Below, piece after piece: positions 28,140 to 38,332 of a DNA stretch of 64,000 bases. A program made the position numbers and the translations under genes. This DNA is from Marinibium conchae (lineage in GTDB: Bacteria > Pseudomonadota > Gammaproteobacteria > Enterobacterales > Alteromonadaceae), in contig NZ_JADNRN010000001.1 of assembly GCF_015595035.1 (NCBI RefSeq), positions 1,488,001 to 1,552,000 on the forward strand. Direction: 5' to 3'. Position 1 is the stretch's first letter. Each line of letters opens with the position of its first letter. The notes below the pieces were generated by a model that was not told the origin of the DNA, made no database searches, and saw nothing but the letters and a program-made list of their open reading frames with translations.

Positions 28140-31100
28140 TTAACTATCCTCATCCGACTTCGTCGACGATATGCTAAACGCTGACTCCAATGCCTGTATC
28201 CATTTAAATTCAAGCTGATCGCTAAATACGCCCGTTACTGTATTGTCATCTATTTTTTTCATGCCTCGCAAATACAGATATTTCACGCCACCAAAATGCT
28301 TGTCAAAACGATAATCAACTAGATTTGTTTGTAGATATTTGTGCAGAGCAAGGCTGTACAATAAATACTGAAGGTCATATAAATGATGTTGATTATTAAG
28401 GTGACAAGCTTGGGCCTTGTACTGAGCAAAACTATCGCCTAAGTGAGTCGATTTATAATCGGCAACGTAATAGCGCTGGTCGTGTTCAAAAATAAGATCT
28501 ATATAACCGTGCATCATCCCCCTCAAATCAGGAATATTTTGCATATTCACGGCATTAAAACTGACATCAAAAGACCCACACCTCGACAATCTATACTCAT
28601 TCAAGATAGTCGTTAATGCCCTCAGATTGAGCGCTTCCATCGGGAAATAGAATTCGGCCTCTCTTAAAGTACTGGTTTTGGCTAGAGAAGACAGTGAAAT
28701 ATTATCGACAATAGGTACCTCGAGGCATTCTTGCAACCAGTCGAAAAGTAGGCTCTTGTCGGTATCATTCAAAGATAGATATTTCGCTAGCGGCGCACTT
28801 GCTGCCTCATTCCAATTTGCTGCAGTAAAATCAATATGTTCCAAAATATCATGCAGCAAATTTCCAGCATCAGCGCCTTTCTTCATAGTAAAGCGGAATT
28901 TATCAGTTGAGCTAAGTTTCTCGTTCTGCGCACTGAGCTCGAATAATGAGTCATTAGCATTAATTAATGGTGTAAGAGTAGCGCTATGCTCTAATGAAGA
29001 TTCAACGGCATGCATGCTCAATTCATTTGGTTTGGCAATATCAAAGCTAGTTTTAGAGGACGAGGATTGAAAACGCAGCATGTTTGAAAACGAACTGATG
29101 ATCCAAGGCTTTCGCTCTTGCAGATCAAGCGGCGCTGGCGAGCTTCGCAACAAGCTTGAACCTTGATCACCCTGCTCTTGAAAAGATGATCGAGAACGCT
29201 CTGTCGACGCCGCCCATTCGGTTCCGATAGTCATCATCGATTGCGTTTTACTGTTCGCTTCAATAAGTTGAGAGTAAAACCAGGCCAGTAAAAGGGAATG
29301 AGCTTCGTCATCGGCATGATATGTATTATGCACTTCCTGAGGAACACCGAGTACAAGGTTCAAAGCAGAGTTCTCACTTTTTTTATCATCAATGTAGCCC
29401 AAATAACAGCGATGTTCCGCCCGAGTTATTGCCACGTATAATAAGCGGATACTTTCAGCATGCTCTTGCTCTTTGTACGCATCCAATGCCGACTGTAAAC
29501 TACCCAATTGATATAGTGCTTTTCCATTGTCGATATCTTGATAGCGGAAGTGTGTGATTTGCTGTTGCTTGCTGGTTGTGGGATCTTTGTAGCTTGATGC
29601 AAATGGCACAAAAACAATAGGATATTCCAAGCCTTTTGAACCATGCAGGGTAACTACTTTGATTAAGTTAGCATCGCTTTCCAAACGTAATTGAAGCGCT
29701 TCGTCTTTGCTAGCATTGGCGATTTGATGACTCAACCAAGCTAATTGTTGGTCGCAAGACCGATTTAGCGCGGCAATACCCGCTAGCGACTCAGCAATGT
29801 GCATCATATTCGTTATTGCTCTTTCAGCTTTGTGCTTGGGTACATAGTTAGTTTTTATCAAAGTCAATAGCAAGTCGAAAATACCACGCTCCTGCCATTG
29901 CTCTTGATAGGCGATACACACATGATAAGCAGCGTCCCAATAGTCATGTTCAATATCATTCAACATAGCTTCAAGTAGCGCATCACCTCCGCTAACCTGC
30001 TCCTGTTCATAGGATATCATTGCTTGTTTCGCGACGGCTGTTAAGAGCAGAGAGCTGCTTAAACCCGCCGTTAGTTTGTCACGTTTGTCTACGTTTACGA
30101 TTGCATTCAAAACACGATAAACCTCTACCGCTTCGGCTGAAACAAACAAGGGGCTTTTCTGACTAAGATATACACTGGCAAGAGCCTCTTCCAGCAAAGC
30201 ATCTTGTACTCTTTTAGCCTGGTTACCGTCCCTGACGAGGATCGCAATGTCAGCAGGTTTGGTCTTATTAGCGCCAATTGTTGACACCGCTAATAAACGC
30301 TTTATTTCTTTCGTCATCCACGCTAGCAAATCATCTTCGAGCTCTTTTGGTTTGCGCCTATGTGATGCTTTACCAGTAGCTATTTGCACTTGCTCTGCGT
30401 TAGTTTGGATGACAGGCACGGTATCATCATCAATGCTGATATCATTACCATCAGTGGCGATCATATAGCTTATTGCGCCGCGTATGACCTGCTCGGCATT
30501 GATGGGATCATGCAAAGGCATGCTTGCCGCAGAGGCATGCTCCGTAGAGGCAATCTTTTCGTAATGAATATCGAAACCAAATACCGGTAGTGCTGTTTTT
30601 TCTGATAAATCACAACCCCAGAATACTCTGTTATAAGCATTAACCATAGCGCTACTTGAACGCCAATTTGTGTCCATAAACCACTGATAAACCGCATCTT
30701 TTTTTGCTTTCAAATAGACGAATATATCGCCCCCTCGAAAACCATAAATAGCCTGTTTAGGATCGCCAATCATGATCAACAAGCTATGCTGACTTTTCGC
30801 TGGATAAAGTGCATCTAATATTTGATATTGATGGGAATCCGTATCTTGAAACTCGTCAACCAAGGCAACAGGAAATTGCGTTCTAACCGCGTCGACCAAA
30901 TGAGTGTTCGAGCCAATTACTGAGGAAAATTGTCGAATTAAGTCGTCAAAGCCCATCACTTTTTGCGCGACTTTCGTGCGTTTAACATTTTCCCTTATCT
31001 CATAAATCCCTTGTTCAACAATGCTCAGCACAGCTTGTTGCTCGCGCTTTCTATCGAGTTTCTTCTGCCATTTAGGAAGCGCTTTATGAAGCTCATCTTT

Positions 31101-32066
31101 TAGTGCTTTTAGAGAGGAGAAAGCGGCTTTGATGTCCGCTTTACCCCGATAACGATTTCCATTAATAAAGGCACTCACACTTTTAGGAAGTGTAAGAGTG
31201 TCGATAAGGCCAGAGTAAACTTCCATACTTTTCTCAACACTTATTTTTAGCAATGTGTTGAGGCTACTGGCTTGTTTGGAGGCTGCAATAAGTGACGCTA
31301 ACCATGTCACTAGGTCTTGCCATTCTTGGCTGCGCACTAAAGCGTCATTGTGACTATTAACTAAGGCTTCAAAAATCATGTCTTTTTGAAGAATAAGTTC
31401 GTCATAAATACTATCGATAGATGAAGACTCAAGAAAATGTAGACACTCACACACTATCTCTTGTATACAGTCGAGCTCAGTCATCAAGGTAAGTTCTTCA
31501 TCACTGTCTATCGCATTTCTAAACTCAGAATAAAAAAGCTCAGGATCATGCCAGTTGTGCTGAGAAAGTGCTGTTAACACTGCATCATTACCAGAAAGCC
31601 TTCTTATCCAATCTTGTGTAGCTTGCAAGTTAATATCGGAGGTGTCGGCAAGTAATTCAGGTTCCATATCTGCATTTAAACCCACGGCAAATTGCTTTAA
31701 CACCCGCTGACAAAAGCCATGAATTGTAAAAATAGAAGCATCATCAAGAGATAATAAGGCGGATAACAGCAATGCTTGACCTTCTTCTTGGTCTACCCGT
31801 TGCTTCATTTCCAAGGTAAATTCGCTCGGTTTATCAAGTGTCCATTCGGCTTCGACTTCACGTATGAAAGCGGCTATTCTTGCCTTAATCTCCTCTGTTG
31901 CTGCTTTCGTAAACGTCATCACCAAAATTTGTTGAACACTGAGTTTCTTCTCTAACAACAGGCGAACGTACAAACGGGTAATATTGAATGTCTTTCCAGT
32001 GCCAGCACTCGCCTCAATCAAATGACGAGAATGCAAAGGCAGAGTTAAGTTGTTTAGCATTTCCAT
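28140..32066 (-). CDS. recB: RecBCD enzyme subunit RecB (helicase/nuclease)
   Basis: A 1308-residue 3'-5' helicase and nuclease, somewhat longer than E. coli RecB (about 1180). The N-terminus LIEASAGTGKTFNITRLYVRLLL contains Walker A; VDEFQDTD is Walker B, and VVTLHGSKGLEYPIV and LLYVAITRAEH are later helicase motifs. The C-terminal nuclease domain retains GYIDLIF and the catalytic YYVADYKS (about 1216-1223). The start ATG directly follows the recC stop with GGAGGG upstream, indicating coupling. No ptrA gene lies between recC and recB as it does in E. coli. Confidence 0.96.
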   Translation of the reverse strand: MEMLNNLTLPLHSRHLIEASAGTGKTFNITRLYVRLLLEKKLSVQQILVMTFTKAATEEIKARIAAFIREVEAEWTLDKPSEFTLEMKQRVDQEEGQALLLSALLSLDDASIFTIHGFCQRVLKQFAVGLNADMEPELLADTSDINLQATQDWIRRLSGNDAVLTALSQHNWHDPELFYSEFRNAIDSDEELTLMTELDCIQEIVCECLHFLESSSIDSIYDELILQKDMIFEALVNSHNDALVRSQEWQDLVTWLASLIAASKQASSLNTLLKISVEKSMEVYSGLIDTLTLPKSVSAFINGNRYRGKADIKAAFSSLKALKDELHKALPKWQKKLDRKREQQAVLSIVEQGIYEIRENVKRTKVAQKVMGFDDLIRQFSSVIGSNTHLVDAVRTQFPVALVDEFQDTDSHQYQILDALYPAKSQHSLLIMIGDPKQAIYGFRGGDIFVYLKAKKDAVYQWFMDTNWRSSSAMVNAYNRVFWGCDLSEKTALPVFGFDIHYEKIASTEHASAASMPLHDPINAEQVIRGAISYMIATDGNDISIDDDTVPVIQTNAEQVQIATGKASHRRKPKELEDDLLAWMTKEIKRLLAVSTIGANKTKPADIAILVRDGNQAKRVQDALLEEALASVYLSQKSPLFVSAEAVEVYRVLNAIVNVDKRDKLTAGLSSSLLLTAVAKQAMISYEQEQVSGGDALLEAMLNDIEHDYWDAAYHVCIAYQEQWQERGIFDLLLTLIKTNYVPKHKAERAITNMMHIAESLAGIAALNRSCDQQLAWLSHQIANASKDEALQLRLESDANLIKVVTLHGSKGLEYPIVFVPFASSYKDPTTSKQQQITHFRYQDIDNGKALYQLGSLQSALDAYKEQEHAESIRLLYVAITRAEHRCYLGYIDDKKSENSALNLVLGVPQEVHNTYHADDEAHSLLLAWFYSQLIEANSKTQSMMTIGTEWAASTERSRSSFQEQGDQGSSLLRSSPAPLDLQERKPWIISSFSNMLRFQSSSSKTSFDIAKPNELSMHAVESSLEHSATLTPLINANDSLFELSAQNEKLSSTDKFRFTMKKGADAGNLLHDILEHIDFTAANWNEAASAPLAKYLSLNDTDKSLLFDWLQECLEVPIVDNISLSSLAKTSTLREAEFYFPMEALNLRALTTILNEYRLSRCGSFDVSFNAVNMQNIPDLRGMMHGYIDLIFEHDQRYYVADYKSTHLGDSFAQYKAQACHLNNQHHLYDLQYLLYSLALHKYLQTNLVDYRFDKHFGGVKYLYLRGMKKIDDNTVTGVFSDQLEFKWIQALESAFSISSTKSDEDS

Positions 32067-35000
32067 TTACTTTCCCTCCCCTAACAACCAAGCATCGGCA
32101 TTCGCAGGATCAGTAATCACTGCGCTTGTTGTCTTCACTGAGCCAACCATTAGTTGGAAACAGGAAAGCAATGGGCGAAGATTCTCGGCGTTAAAAAGAG
32201 GCGGCTCAGGAAAAAAATGTTGGAAGTACGGCGACTGAATAAAGAAAGGTATATTGAATTGGCTAGTGAAGCTATCTTCCCATTTAGCCTTAACTGAACG
32301 ATGTTGCAGATAGTCATCAAGACTTGCGCTCTCACAACTAAATGATTTATCACCCCGAAAATTCTTGATTATGCTCGCAGCTAAATCCGGAATTGCCAAT
32401 ATCGGCTTTTGCTGACCTTGATTGTAAAAATGCAGCAGAGTCGATAGCTGGCTTTGGGCTTGGGCCTGAGTGATGTCAGAAAAACTCGTCAGCTCTAAGG
32501 TTGCTTCGTTTTTAGTATTTTTTCCGATGTTATAGAAGGCAACCTTGATGTCACAGTCTTGCTCCTGAGCGCACTCAGCCAGATAAACAAACCAGACTCT
32601 TATGAGGTTTTTGAGAGAGTGACTACTTGGCGCAAATGCTACTATTTTATTGTCATTGCTTCGTTGATATGAATACTCAATACGAATTTCATCTACACCA
32701 ACACTTTCTGCATTCACAAGCAATGTTTGATGTTTATGATCCATCGGATAATGTTGTGCCAAAGCGGATGCCAAAGAACAACTTTTTTGCAACCATTCCT
32801 GTAGTAGTGTTCTGCTGACTATGTCGTTTGGTATATTTCCACTGGCGAGATGTTCTCGCGCAATATTTTCTAATAGCTCGTTAATTTCAAGTCCTGCTCC
32901 ACTGTCTTTATCAGCAGACATGCACTTTGCGATGCTGTGTGTAGTTTCTGACATCACCGTGTAGCGATCAAGCTGATTTGCTGTGAAGGGCTCAACATCT
33001 GAAAACTCTTGCTCTATTTTATCGAGGTAAAGACCTTGGCTTCTATTAGCAAATGATTTTAGAGGATCGGAATAAAAACGAATCAAATCATCAAGTGAGA
33101 AAGTGTTGCTGAGCAGACTTTTGTCACCGCCACCGCTTTGTTCTTTTGACTGAATGGTGTTTGTATCTGGGGTGTTGAGCGACAACTTCCTTATCGTATT
33201 CATTAAACGAAACCACCCAGTATCATAGCTTGTTTGAAAATCGTGAATTCTGGGCTTTCCTTTTTCATCACGAGAAGCGAAATTGTGTTCTGAAAAGGGA
33301 TGCAAAGCCTGCTGTGCAATGTAGCTCGGTGTGTTACCGCCATTTCTGGCATCGAGTGTTTGCAGATGTTCAACAAATTCAGTGAAAACAAGACTGGGTT
33401 CTTTGACCTTATTCGTTTTGATACTCTTGCCTTGATAGCTTAAATACAATGTTTCTCGTGCCGACAATATCGCCTCGAGAAACAAATAACGGTCATCCCC
33501 TCGGCGTGAACGATCTCCTACCATCCGACCGACATGAGTGATCAGGTTTACGTCAACTTGATTATTTTTGCGAGGGAAGTCTTCGTCATTTAAGCCTAAG
33601 ATGGCAATGATCTTAAAGGGAATACTGCGCATGGGCATCATGGAGCAAAACGTCACTTGACCTGTCATAAAATGATTTCGAGAGTCGGGACTGGAGAAAG
33701 CTTGCTCGAGATTTGCTCTAAGACTAGCAATTGACCACGTCTGTGTGCCTAGACTTTCAAAAGACATACCTTGTTCCGTTATTAAATTGGAAGGCAGGTT
33801 TGTTGCCATATCATAATGTTCAAAAAAAGTACCAAGGATCTGACTTAACATATTTTCAGCGAAAGCGTCACTACTCATTTCTTTCGCTGTTGATTTGACG
33901 CCGTCATGTGTTTGTTCACTGGTATCAAACAAATCGCTTTTTAACTCAAACAAATAATCCTTCCACTGCGACATGGTTCGGAATGTGGACAATAAACGTC
34001 GATGTTTTTCTAAGCGCTCAATCACCTGCATTAGTCGACCAAGGGCAATCGACTGCTGGCCTTCAACATCATCTATTAGCAAATTACCATCAACACCGAA
34101 TTGAGTATGGTCACCACAAATAAAACCATCAAGCAAGCGTGACAAGCCCCATTCCCAGGTATAGTCGACAGCAGTCGTAGCTTTAGCTCCTTCATCAGTG
34201 TTGGTTCCAAGCACGGCACTGCGATGCTGCGCATCGAGCCCCCAAAAAATATTACTCTTTTCAATCCATTGCGTAAATAAATGCAGGTCGTCGTCATGTA
34301 GGTTGAACTTAGCCATTACCGACGAATTCCTGCAAAACGAAAGTAAGTCGACAACACTGAAACGGCTATCAGGCAATGCAAGCATCTGCATAAAAACAGC
34401 AATAAGAGGCTCTGCATCTAAAGGATTTCTATCGGCAATAGAGCAAGGCACTTTCTTTTCTCCTTGGCCATTAAGAGCGCTGATTCCACGTGAGAAAATA
34501 GCATTAATAAAAGGAGAGTAATCTTCGATTGCTGGGCACATCACGAGAATATCATGAGCTTCTAGTGTTGGGTCTTCATTTAATTTCTGCAGGAGATAAT
34601 CATGTAGTACCTGCACCTCGCGCAAAGCACTATGGCAGGATCTGAGTATTATCGAGTCATCATACTCCTGTGCTACTATGTTTTTTGCCTGTTCATTGCT
34701 CAGCTCACTCTTGCCCTCAAGAATACCCAATTGAGTAGCTGCTAGTCTGTTTAACATACGGCGCTGATCGTTATCGTCATCACGTCTTAGATTCGTAAAG
34801 TCTTCGGCGCTGTCAAAAGCAGCAATTTCATAGTTCTGTGCATTAGCTAATAAGTTAAAAAGATCCTTTCCTTGCTGACCAAGATTCCTGAGTAAGGGAT
34901 GTATCGACTGTTGTTCAATCCAAGCATCAATCTTGCCCTGTCGAACTTTTGCGGCAAGTGACTTATCTGAGCGAATATCACCCCAATAATCAACACAAGG

Positions 35001-35750
35001 ATTAAGATGGAAAAAGTGAACGTGACTGTACTTTGCTATTTCACTAAAAAAAGACAGTGTTTGCGGTGCCATGGTATTGATACCGAAAAAATAGATCTCT
35101 TTTGGTAATACATGGGCCATTTCCGCTAAGTGTTCGATAGCTTTTTGTTGAAGACGAACGGGATGATTTGGCTCCTCGTCAACCAGACGCTTCCATAGCC
35201 AAGACTGCCAAACTTCATGCTTTTCAAAAGCGTTTTTCTGCAGCTGAGTTAATTCACCAACGTCAATGCTACCGCCATCCTCCCATGTTAACAGCCATTG
35301 TGGGCGGAACATTAAATACTGCTCAAAGGTATCCGCTATATGCCGACTTAGCTCAATTCGTCGTGTTTGCAAACTTGCAATATTATCTTGGGATTGCCAA
35401 TAGGACTCAATTGAAGCCTCGAAATCCATGTCCAGAAACTCTCTAGACTGCAGTATTTTATCAATGCGCCATTGCATTACCTCTCTCTTGTAGACGGATT
35501 GATATGGTACCTTGTCTTCACCTAATATACTGCGGCATAATTGCCAAACGAAACGCGTCGGCATTGGGAATTCGAGGTTCATTGCAATGCCATTATGCTG
35601 AGCAATTTGCATATTCAACCAATGCTGCATACCCGTACTTTCAACCAAAATTGTTTTGGCTTGAAGAACCGCTTGTTCGCTTTTTTTCAGCACAGCATTA
35701 AGCAAAAGACTTAAGTGTTCGAGCTTGTTAGATGGATAAAGAGTTAGCAT
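32067..35750 (-). CDS. recC: RecBCD enzyme subunit RecC
   Basis: A 1227-residue Chi-recognition and scaffold subunit, about 100 residues longer than E. coli RecC (1122). Family blocks include ILVESTGMQHWLNMQIA, MNLEFPMPTRFVWQL, YFFGINTMAPQTL, MCPAIEDYSPFI and NDEDFPR. The first gene of the recCBD operon; promoter sequences must lie in the 260-bp gap shared with the divergent dUTPase gene, but no clear -35/-10 pair is visible to me. Start is the ATG at 35750, which gives the family's usual short N-terminus (MLTLYPSNKLEHL). Confidence 0.95.
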   Translation of the reverse strand: MLTLYPSNKLEHLSLLLNAVLKKSEQAVLQAKTILVESTGMQHWLNMQIAQHNGIAMNLEFPMPTRFVWQLCRSILGEDKVPYQSVYKREVMQWRIDKILQSREFLDMDFEASIESYWQSQDNIASLQTRRIELSRHIADTFEQYLMFRPQWLLTWEDGGSIDVGELTQLQKNAFEKHEVWQSWLWKRLVDEEPNHPVRLQQKAIEHLAEMAHVLPKEIYFFGINTMAPQTLSFFSEIAKYSHVHFFHLNPCVDYWGDIRSDKSLAAKVRQGKIDAWIEQQSIHPLLRNLGQQGKDLFNLLANAQNYEIAAFDSAEDFTNLRRDDDNDQRRMLNRLAATQLGILEGKSELSNEQAKNIVAQEYDDSIILRSCHSALREVQVLHDYLLQKLNEDPTLEAHDILVMCPAIEDYSPFINAIFSRGISALNGQGEKKVPCSIADRNPLDAEPLIAVFMQMLALPDSRFSVVDLLSFCRNSSVMAKFNLHDDDLHLFTQWIEKSNIFWGLDAQHRSAVLGTNTDEGAKATTAVDYTWEWGLSRLLDGFICGDHTQFGVDGNLLIDDVEGQQSIALGRLMQVIERLEKHRRLLSTFRTMSQWKDYLFELKSDLFDTSEQTHDGVKSTAKEMSSDAFAENMLSQILGTFFEHYDMATNLPSNLITEQGMSFESLGTQTWSIASLRANLEQAFSSPDSRNHFMTGQVTFCSMMPMRSIPFKIIAILGLNDEDFPRKNNQVDVNLITHVGRMVGDRSRRGDDRYLFLEAILSARETLYLSYQGKSIKTNKVKEPSLVFTEFVEHLQTLDARNGGNTPSYIAQQALHPFSEHNFASRDEKGKPRIHDFQTSYDTGWFRLMNTIRKLSLNTPDTNTIQSKEQSGGGDKSLLSNTFSLDDLIRFYSDPLKSFANRSQGLYLDKIEQEFSDVEPFTANQLDRYTVMSETTHSIAKCMSADKDSGAGLEINELLENIAREHLASGNIPNDIVSRTLLQEWLQKSCSLASALAQHYPMDHKHQTLLVNAESVGVDEIRIEYSYQRSNDNKIVAFAPSSHSLKNLIRVWFVYLAECAQEQDCDIKVAFYNIGKNTKNEATLELTSFSDITQAQAQSQLSTLLHFYNQGQQKPILAIPDLAASIIKNFRGDKSFSCESASLDDYLQHRSVKAKWEDSFTSQFNIPFFIQSPYFQHFFPEPPLFNAENLRPLLSCFQLMVGSVKTTSAVITDPANADAWLLGEGK

Positions 35751-36011
35751 TTAAGCTTACCTGCTCCTTGGTTAGTGTCGTTTGCAAGATAATACAATGT
35801 GATGGTAGAAGCCCTTCGACAATAGTATTGTGTAGGCTAAATCGCTACACTATACACTACAGTAAAACGCTGCGTTGTTGCGCTGTTTGCTTTGTATATC
35901 GCTATTTCCGCGATTTTTGCTAACCGCCACGAGCGACAATATTGGATTAAAGTGTAAACGATACAGTGCTCACAATCATCAAAAAATAATGATAAAAATA
36001 TAGGAAGTAAC

Positions 36012-36665
36012 ATGCTGAATAAGACTCAACTTGCCACCATGCTAGATTTGCAAGATGCGATGAACAAAAAGGTCAATCCAGATTGGCTTAACGCAGGTTA
36101 TGCTTACTTAAGAGCAGCAATGATAGAATCAGTCGAGGCGATTGAACACCACGGCTGGAAATGGTGGAAAGCGCAGTCTTTGGATCTCGCTCAAGTTCAA
36201 ATGGAACTTGTTGATATTTGGCATTTTGCACTTTCACACTTAATCATTCAGCACAAAGGCGACATTGCCGCCGCGGCGACGGACATTGAAGCCTCTCTAA
36301 AGCTATCTCATCGGTCCGTGACCTTTGATGGCAAGAGCATCGATTTTAGCGAGGCATCATTGGTTGAAAACTTAGAGTTAATGGCTGGCCTTTGTATAGC
36401 TAAACGCTTTGATGTACCACTGTTTATTCGTATCGTCTCGCAAGCCGATATGAGCTCTGACGACCTTTATGCGCAATACGTTGGTAAGAATGTACTGAAC
36501 TTTTTCCGTCAAGATCACGGGTATAAAGATGGCAGTTATATCAAGATTTGGAATGGTCGTGAAGACAATGAACACTTAGTTGACATATTAGCTGAAACCA
36601 AACCAAGTGTTGAATCTTATGCTGATGCCCTATATCAAGGCTTGCAAGCAAGATACCCTGCATAA
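36012..36665 (+). CDS. Dimeric dUTP diphosphatase (all-alpha, MazG-like superfamily)
   Basis: A 217-residue enzyme hydrolysing dUTP to dUMP and keeping uracil out of DNA. It is the all-helical dimeric type (dUTPase_2), not the trimeric Dut. Metal-binding and substrate motifs are clear: ESVEAIEHHGWKWW (about 39-52), ELVDIWHF (about 69-76), and YVGKNVLNFFRQDHGYKDGSYIK (about 157-179) with the Lys/Asn/Asp residues used in that family. AGGA precedes the ATG. It is divergent from recC with a strong terminator downstream. Whether the genome also has a trimeric Dut cannot be seen here. Confidence 0.9.
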   Translation: MLNKTQLATMLDLQDAMNKKVNPDWLNAGYAYLRAAMIESVEAIEHHGWKWWKAQSLDLAQVQMELVDIWHFALSHLIIQHKGDIAAAATDIEASLKLSHRSVTFDGKSIDFSEASLVENLELMAGLCIAKRFDVPLFIRIVSQADMSSDDLYAQYVGKNVLNFFRQDHGYKDGSYIKIWNGREDNEHLVDILAETKPSVESYADALYQGLQARYPA

Positions 36666-36683
36666 CACTCGAGCGCATACGAA

Positions 36684-36716
36684 AAAGGTGATTTAACTTC
36701 ACGTTAAATCACCTTT
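36684..36716. terminator. Strong bidirectional terminator between dUTPase and porin genes
   Basis: A 14-bp perfect stem (AAAGGTGATTTAAC and complement, loop TTCAC). Runs of A before and T after allow use on both strands; the genes on either side are convergent. Confidence 0.92.
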
Positions 36717-36759
36717 ATTTATTTACTCATCGCGAGAAAAGTCACTCGCTGAGTGTGAC

Positions 36760-37908
36760 TTAAAACACGTAATTAACACTGAACTTGATAACGTCAGTAT
36801 CAACTGCATCTTCAGGGTTTGCCTCGGCTACGTCGATCTTATTATCATAGCTGGTGTATTCAGCCTTCAAGGCAACGTTAGTCGCAATGTCGTAGCGCAT
36901 ACCAACAGTTATCATTGAATACTCTTCAAAGAAAGAAGACTGCAAGCCAGCGTTTATGCCAGTAACAACGGTTCTGAATGGTTCGGGTAACACGTTAACG
37001 CTTTCTTGGAAACGCACATCGCCTCTACCGTCGCGTTCTTGATAAGTTATGTGCGGAGTAAACTTACCAAGACGAGTACCGGCGGTCACATAGTACGCCG
37101 TGTCTTTAGGCGAAAATGAATCCTCTATATCAATGGTTGTATACTCAGCGCTCACAAACCAATCAAAGTTGTCATATTCGAGACCAAAGCCCAGAAACAC
37201 CCCCTCGTCTCCATCTATGGCCAATTCATCAGCCAATACTGGTGATATCTCGGAGATGCTGGCTAGAGCAGCGTCTAAGGCGCCTTGTGAGAATTGGTTT
37301 TCACCGCGGCCCCAGACAATTCGTCCTTTAATATTACTCATGTTGCCTTCAAAACTTGCTAAAACAACATCTTTTGCCTTATTAATTCCGCCACCTATCT
37401 CATCTTCGTAATTACCATAGGAAAACTGCAGCACGTATTCAAAATCACCGGAATAATTCGTGTAATCATAGCGAATACCGTTGATATTGTTAAAGGCTAC
37501 GTCGTAGACTGTTTGTGGTGCTTCAATCCAATGATATGAGTAACCCACATCTAACGATGCGCTGTAACGAAAGACTGGTAAACGGAAGCGACCAGCAATT
37601 ATTTCTGAGTTATCACTTGCGGTATAAGTAAGATACGCCCACTCAAACTCTGCTGAATAGTCATTTGAACCACGCGCAATGACCTGTGCTGTTGCCATCC
37701 ACTTATCAGATATATCACCAGAGAACTGAATCGCAAATAAGCTGTCGTTTGAGAAGTCAATATCCTCGGTAGTACCAAATAGATTAGTATCTTCAGTGGT
37801 TATGCCCGTAGTTAAGTTAGCGAAACCATTAATACGTATGTCGGCTTGTGCTTGGAATGTTGCTAACACCGCTACTGCAACGATAGAAAGTTTTTTATTA
37901 ATTTTCAT
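36760..37908 (-). CDS. Outer-membrane porin-like protein
   Basis: A 382-residue beta-barrel protein. A signal peptide (1 to about 23, ending AQA) precedes DIRINGFANLTTG and alternating-residue strands to the C-terminal aromatic VNYVF. The ATG at 37908 was chosen because it gives the signal peptide; the frame extends 13 codons upstream into the gap. The neighbour 13 bp upstream is a PstS-like protein. The pair recurs in Alteromonadales and Shewanella, so a role in phosphate or other anion uptake is possible. No direct evidence of specificity is visible. Confidence 0.85.
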   Translation of the reverse strand: MKINKKLSIVAVAVLATFQAQADIRINGFANLTTGITTEDTNLFGTTEDIDFSNDSLFAIQFSGDISDKWMATAQVIARGSNDYSAEFEWAYLTYTASDNSEIIAGRFRLPVFRYSASLDVGYSYHWIEAPQTVYDVAFNNINGIRYDYTNYSGDFEYVLQFSYGNYEDEIGGGINKAKDVVLASFEGNMSNIKGRIVWGRGENQFSQGALDAALASISEISPVLADELAIDGDEGVFLGFGLEYDNFDWFVSAEYTTIDIEDSFSPKDTAYYVTAGTRLGKFTPHITYQERDGRGDVRFQESVNVLPEPFRTVVTGINAGLQSSFFEEYSMITVGMRYDIATNVALKAEYTSYDNKIDVAEANPEDAVDTDVIKFSVNYVF

Positions 37909-37921
37909 AATGATGGCGTCC

Positions 37922-38332
37922 TTACAGTTCGACAACTTTAACAGCATCAGTAACTGATGCTTTGTTTATATAACCGATTACACTCGGATTCTTAGAAACA
38001 AGGTCAATCACTTCCGCATCGCTTGCAACTTCCTTAGGTGGAATGCCTTTACCGGTAAATACCAATTTTGACCAGTATGCAGAAACTTGGCTTGAACTTC
38101 TTCCTAGTACATTTTGATCAAAGTCTTGGCGTATTTGATTATCAGCCACTTGGTTAACCGCGATAGTTTCAGCGCCGTCAGCAAATTTTTTGTCTTTACC
38201 TAAGAAGATGCGTTGTACGGTTTTTGAATCAAGAGCATTTGCATTCGCTGGATTAACAACAACCACTATTTCAGCTAAAGCCATATTTGCTGCAAAAAGC
38301 AAGGTAGCTGCAAGCAAGAATTTTTTGAACAT
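37922..38332 (-). CDS. Short PstS-like phosphate-binding protein
   Basis: A 136-residue exported protein, signal peptide 1-20 (ending LA). The rest matches one lobe of phosphate ABC transporter binding proteins: VVVVNPANANALDSKTVQRIFLGK, then LVSKNPSVIGYI near the end. Full PstS proteins are more than twice as long, so this is the shortened stand-alone family common in marine gammaproteobacteria. No Pst permease genes are near. It forms a two-gene operon with the porin gene. GAGGAAC precedes the ATG. Confidence 0.85.
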   Translation of the reverse strand: MFKKFLLAATLLFAANMALAEIVVVVNPANANALDSKTVQRIFLGKDKKFADGAETIAVNQVADNQIRQDFDQNVLGRSSSQVSAYWSKLVFTGKGIPPKEVASDAEVIDLVSKNPSVIGYINKASVTDAVKVVEL

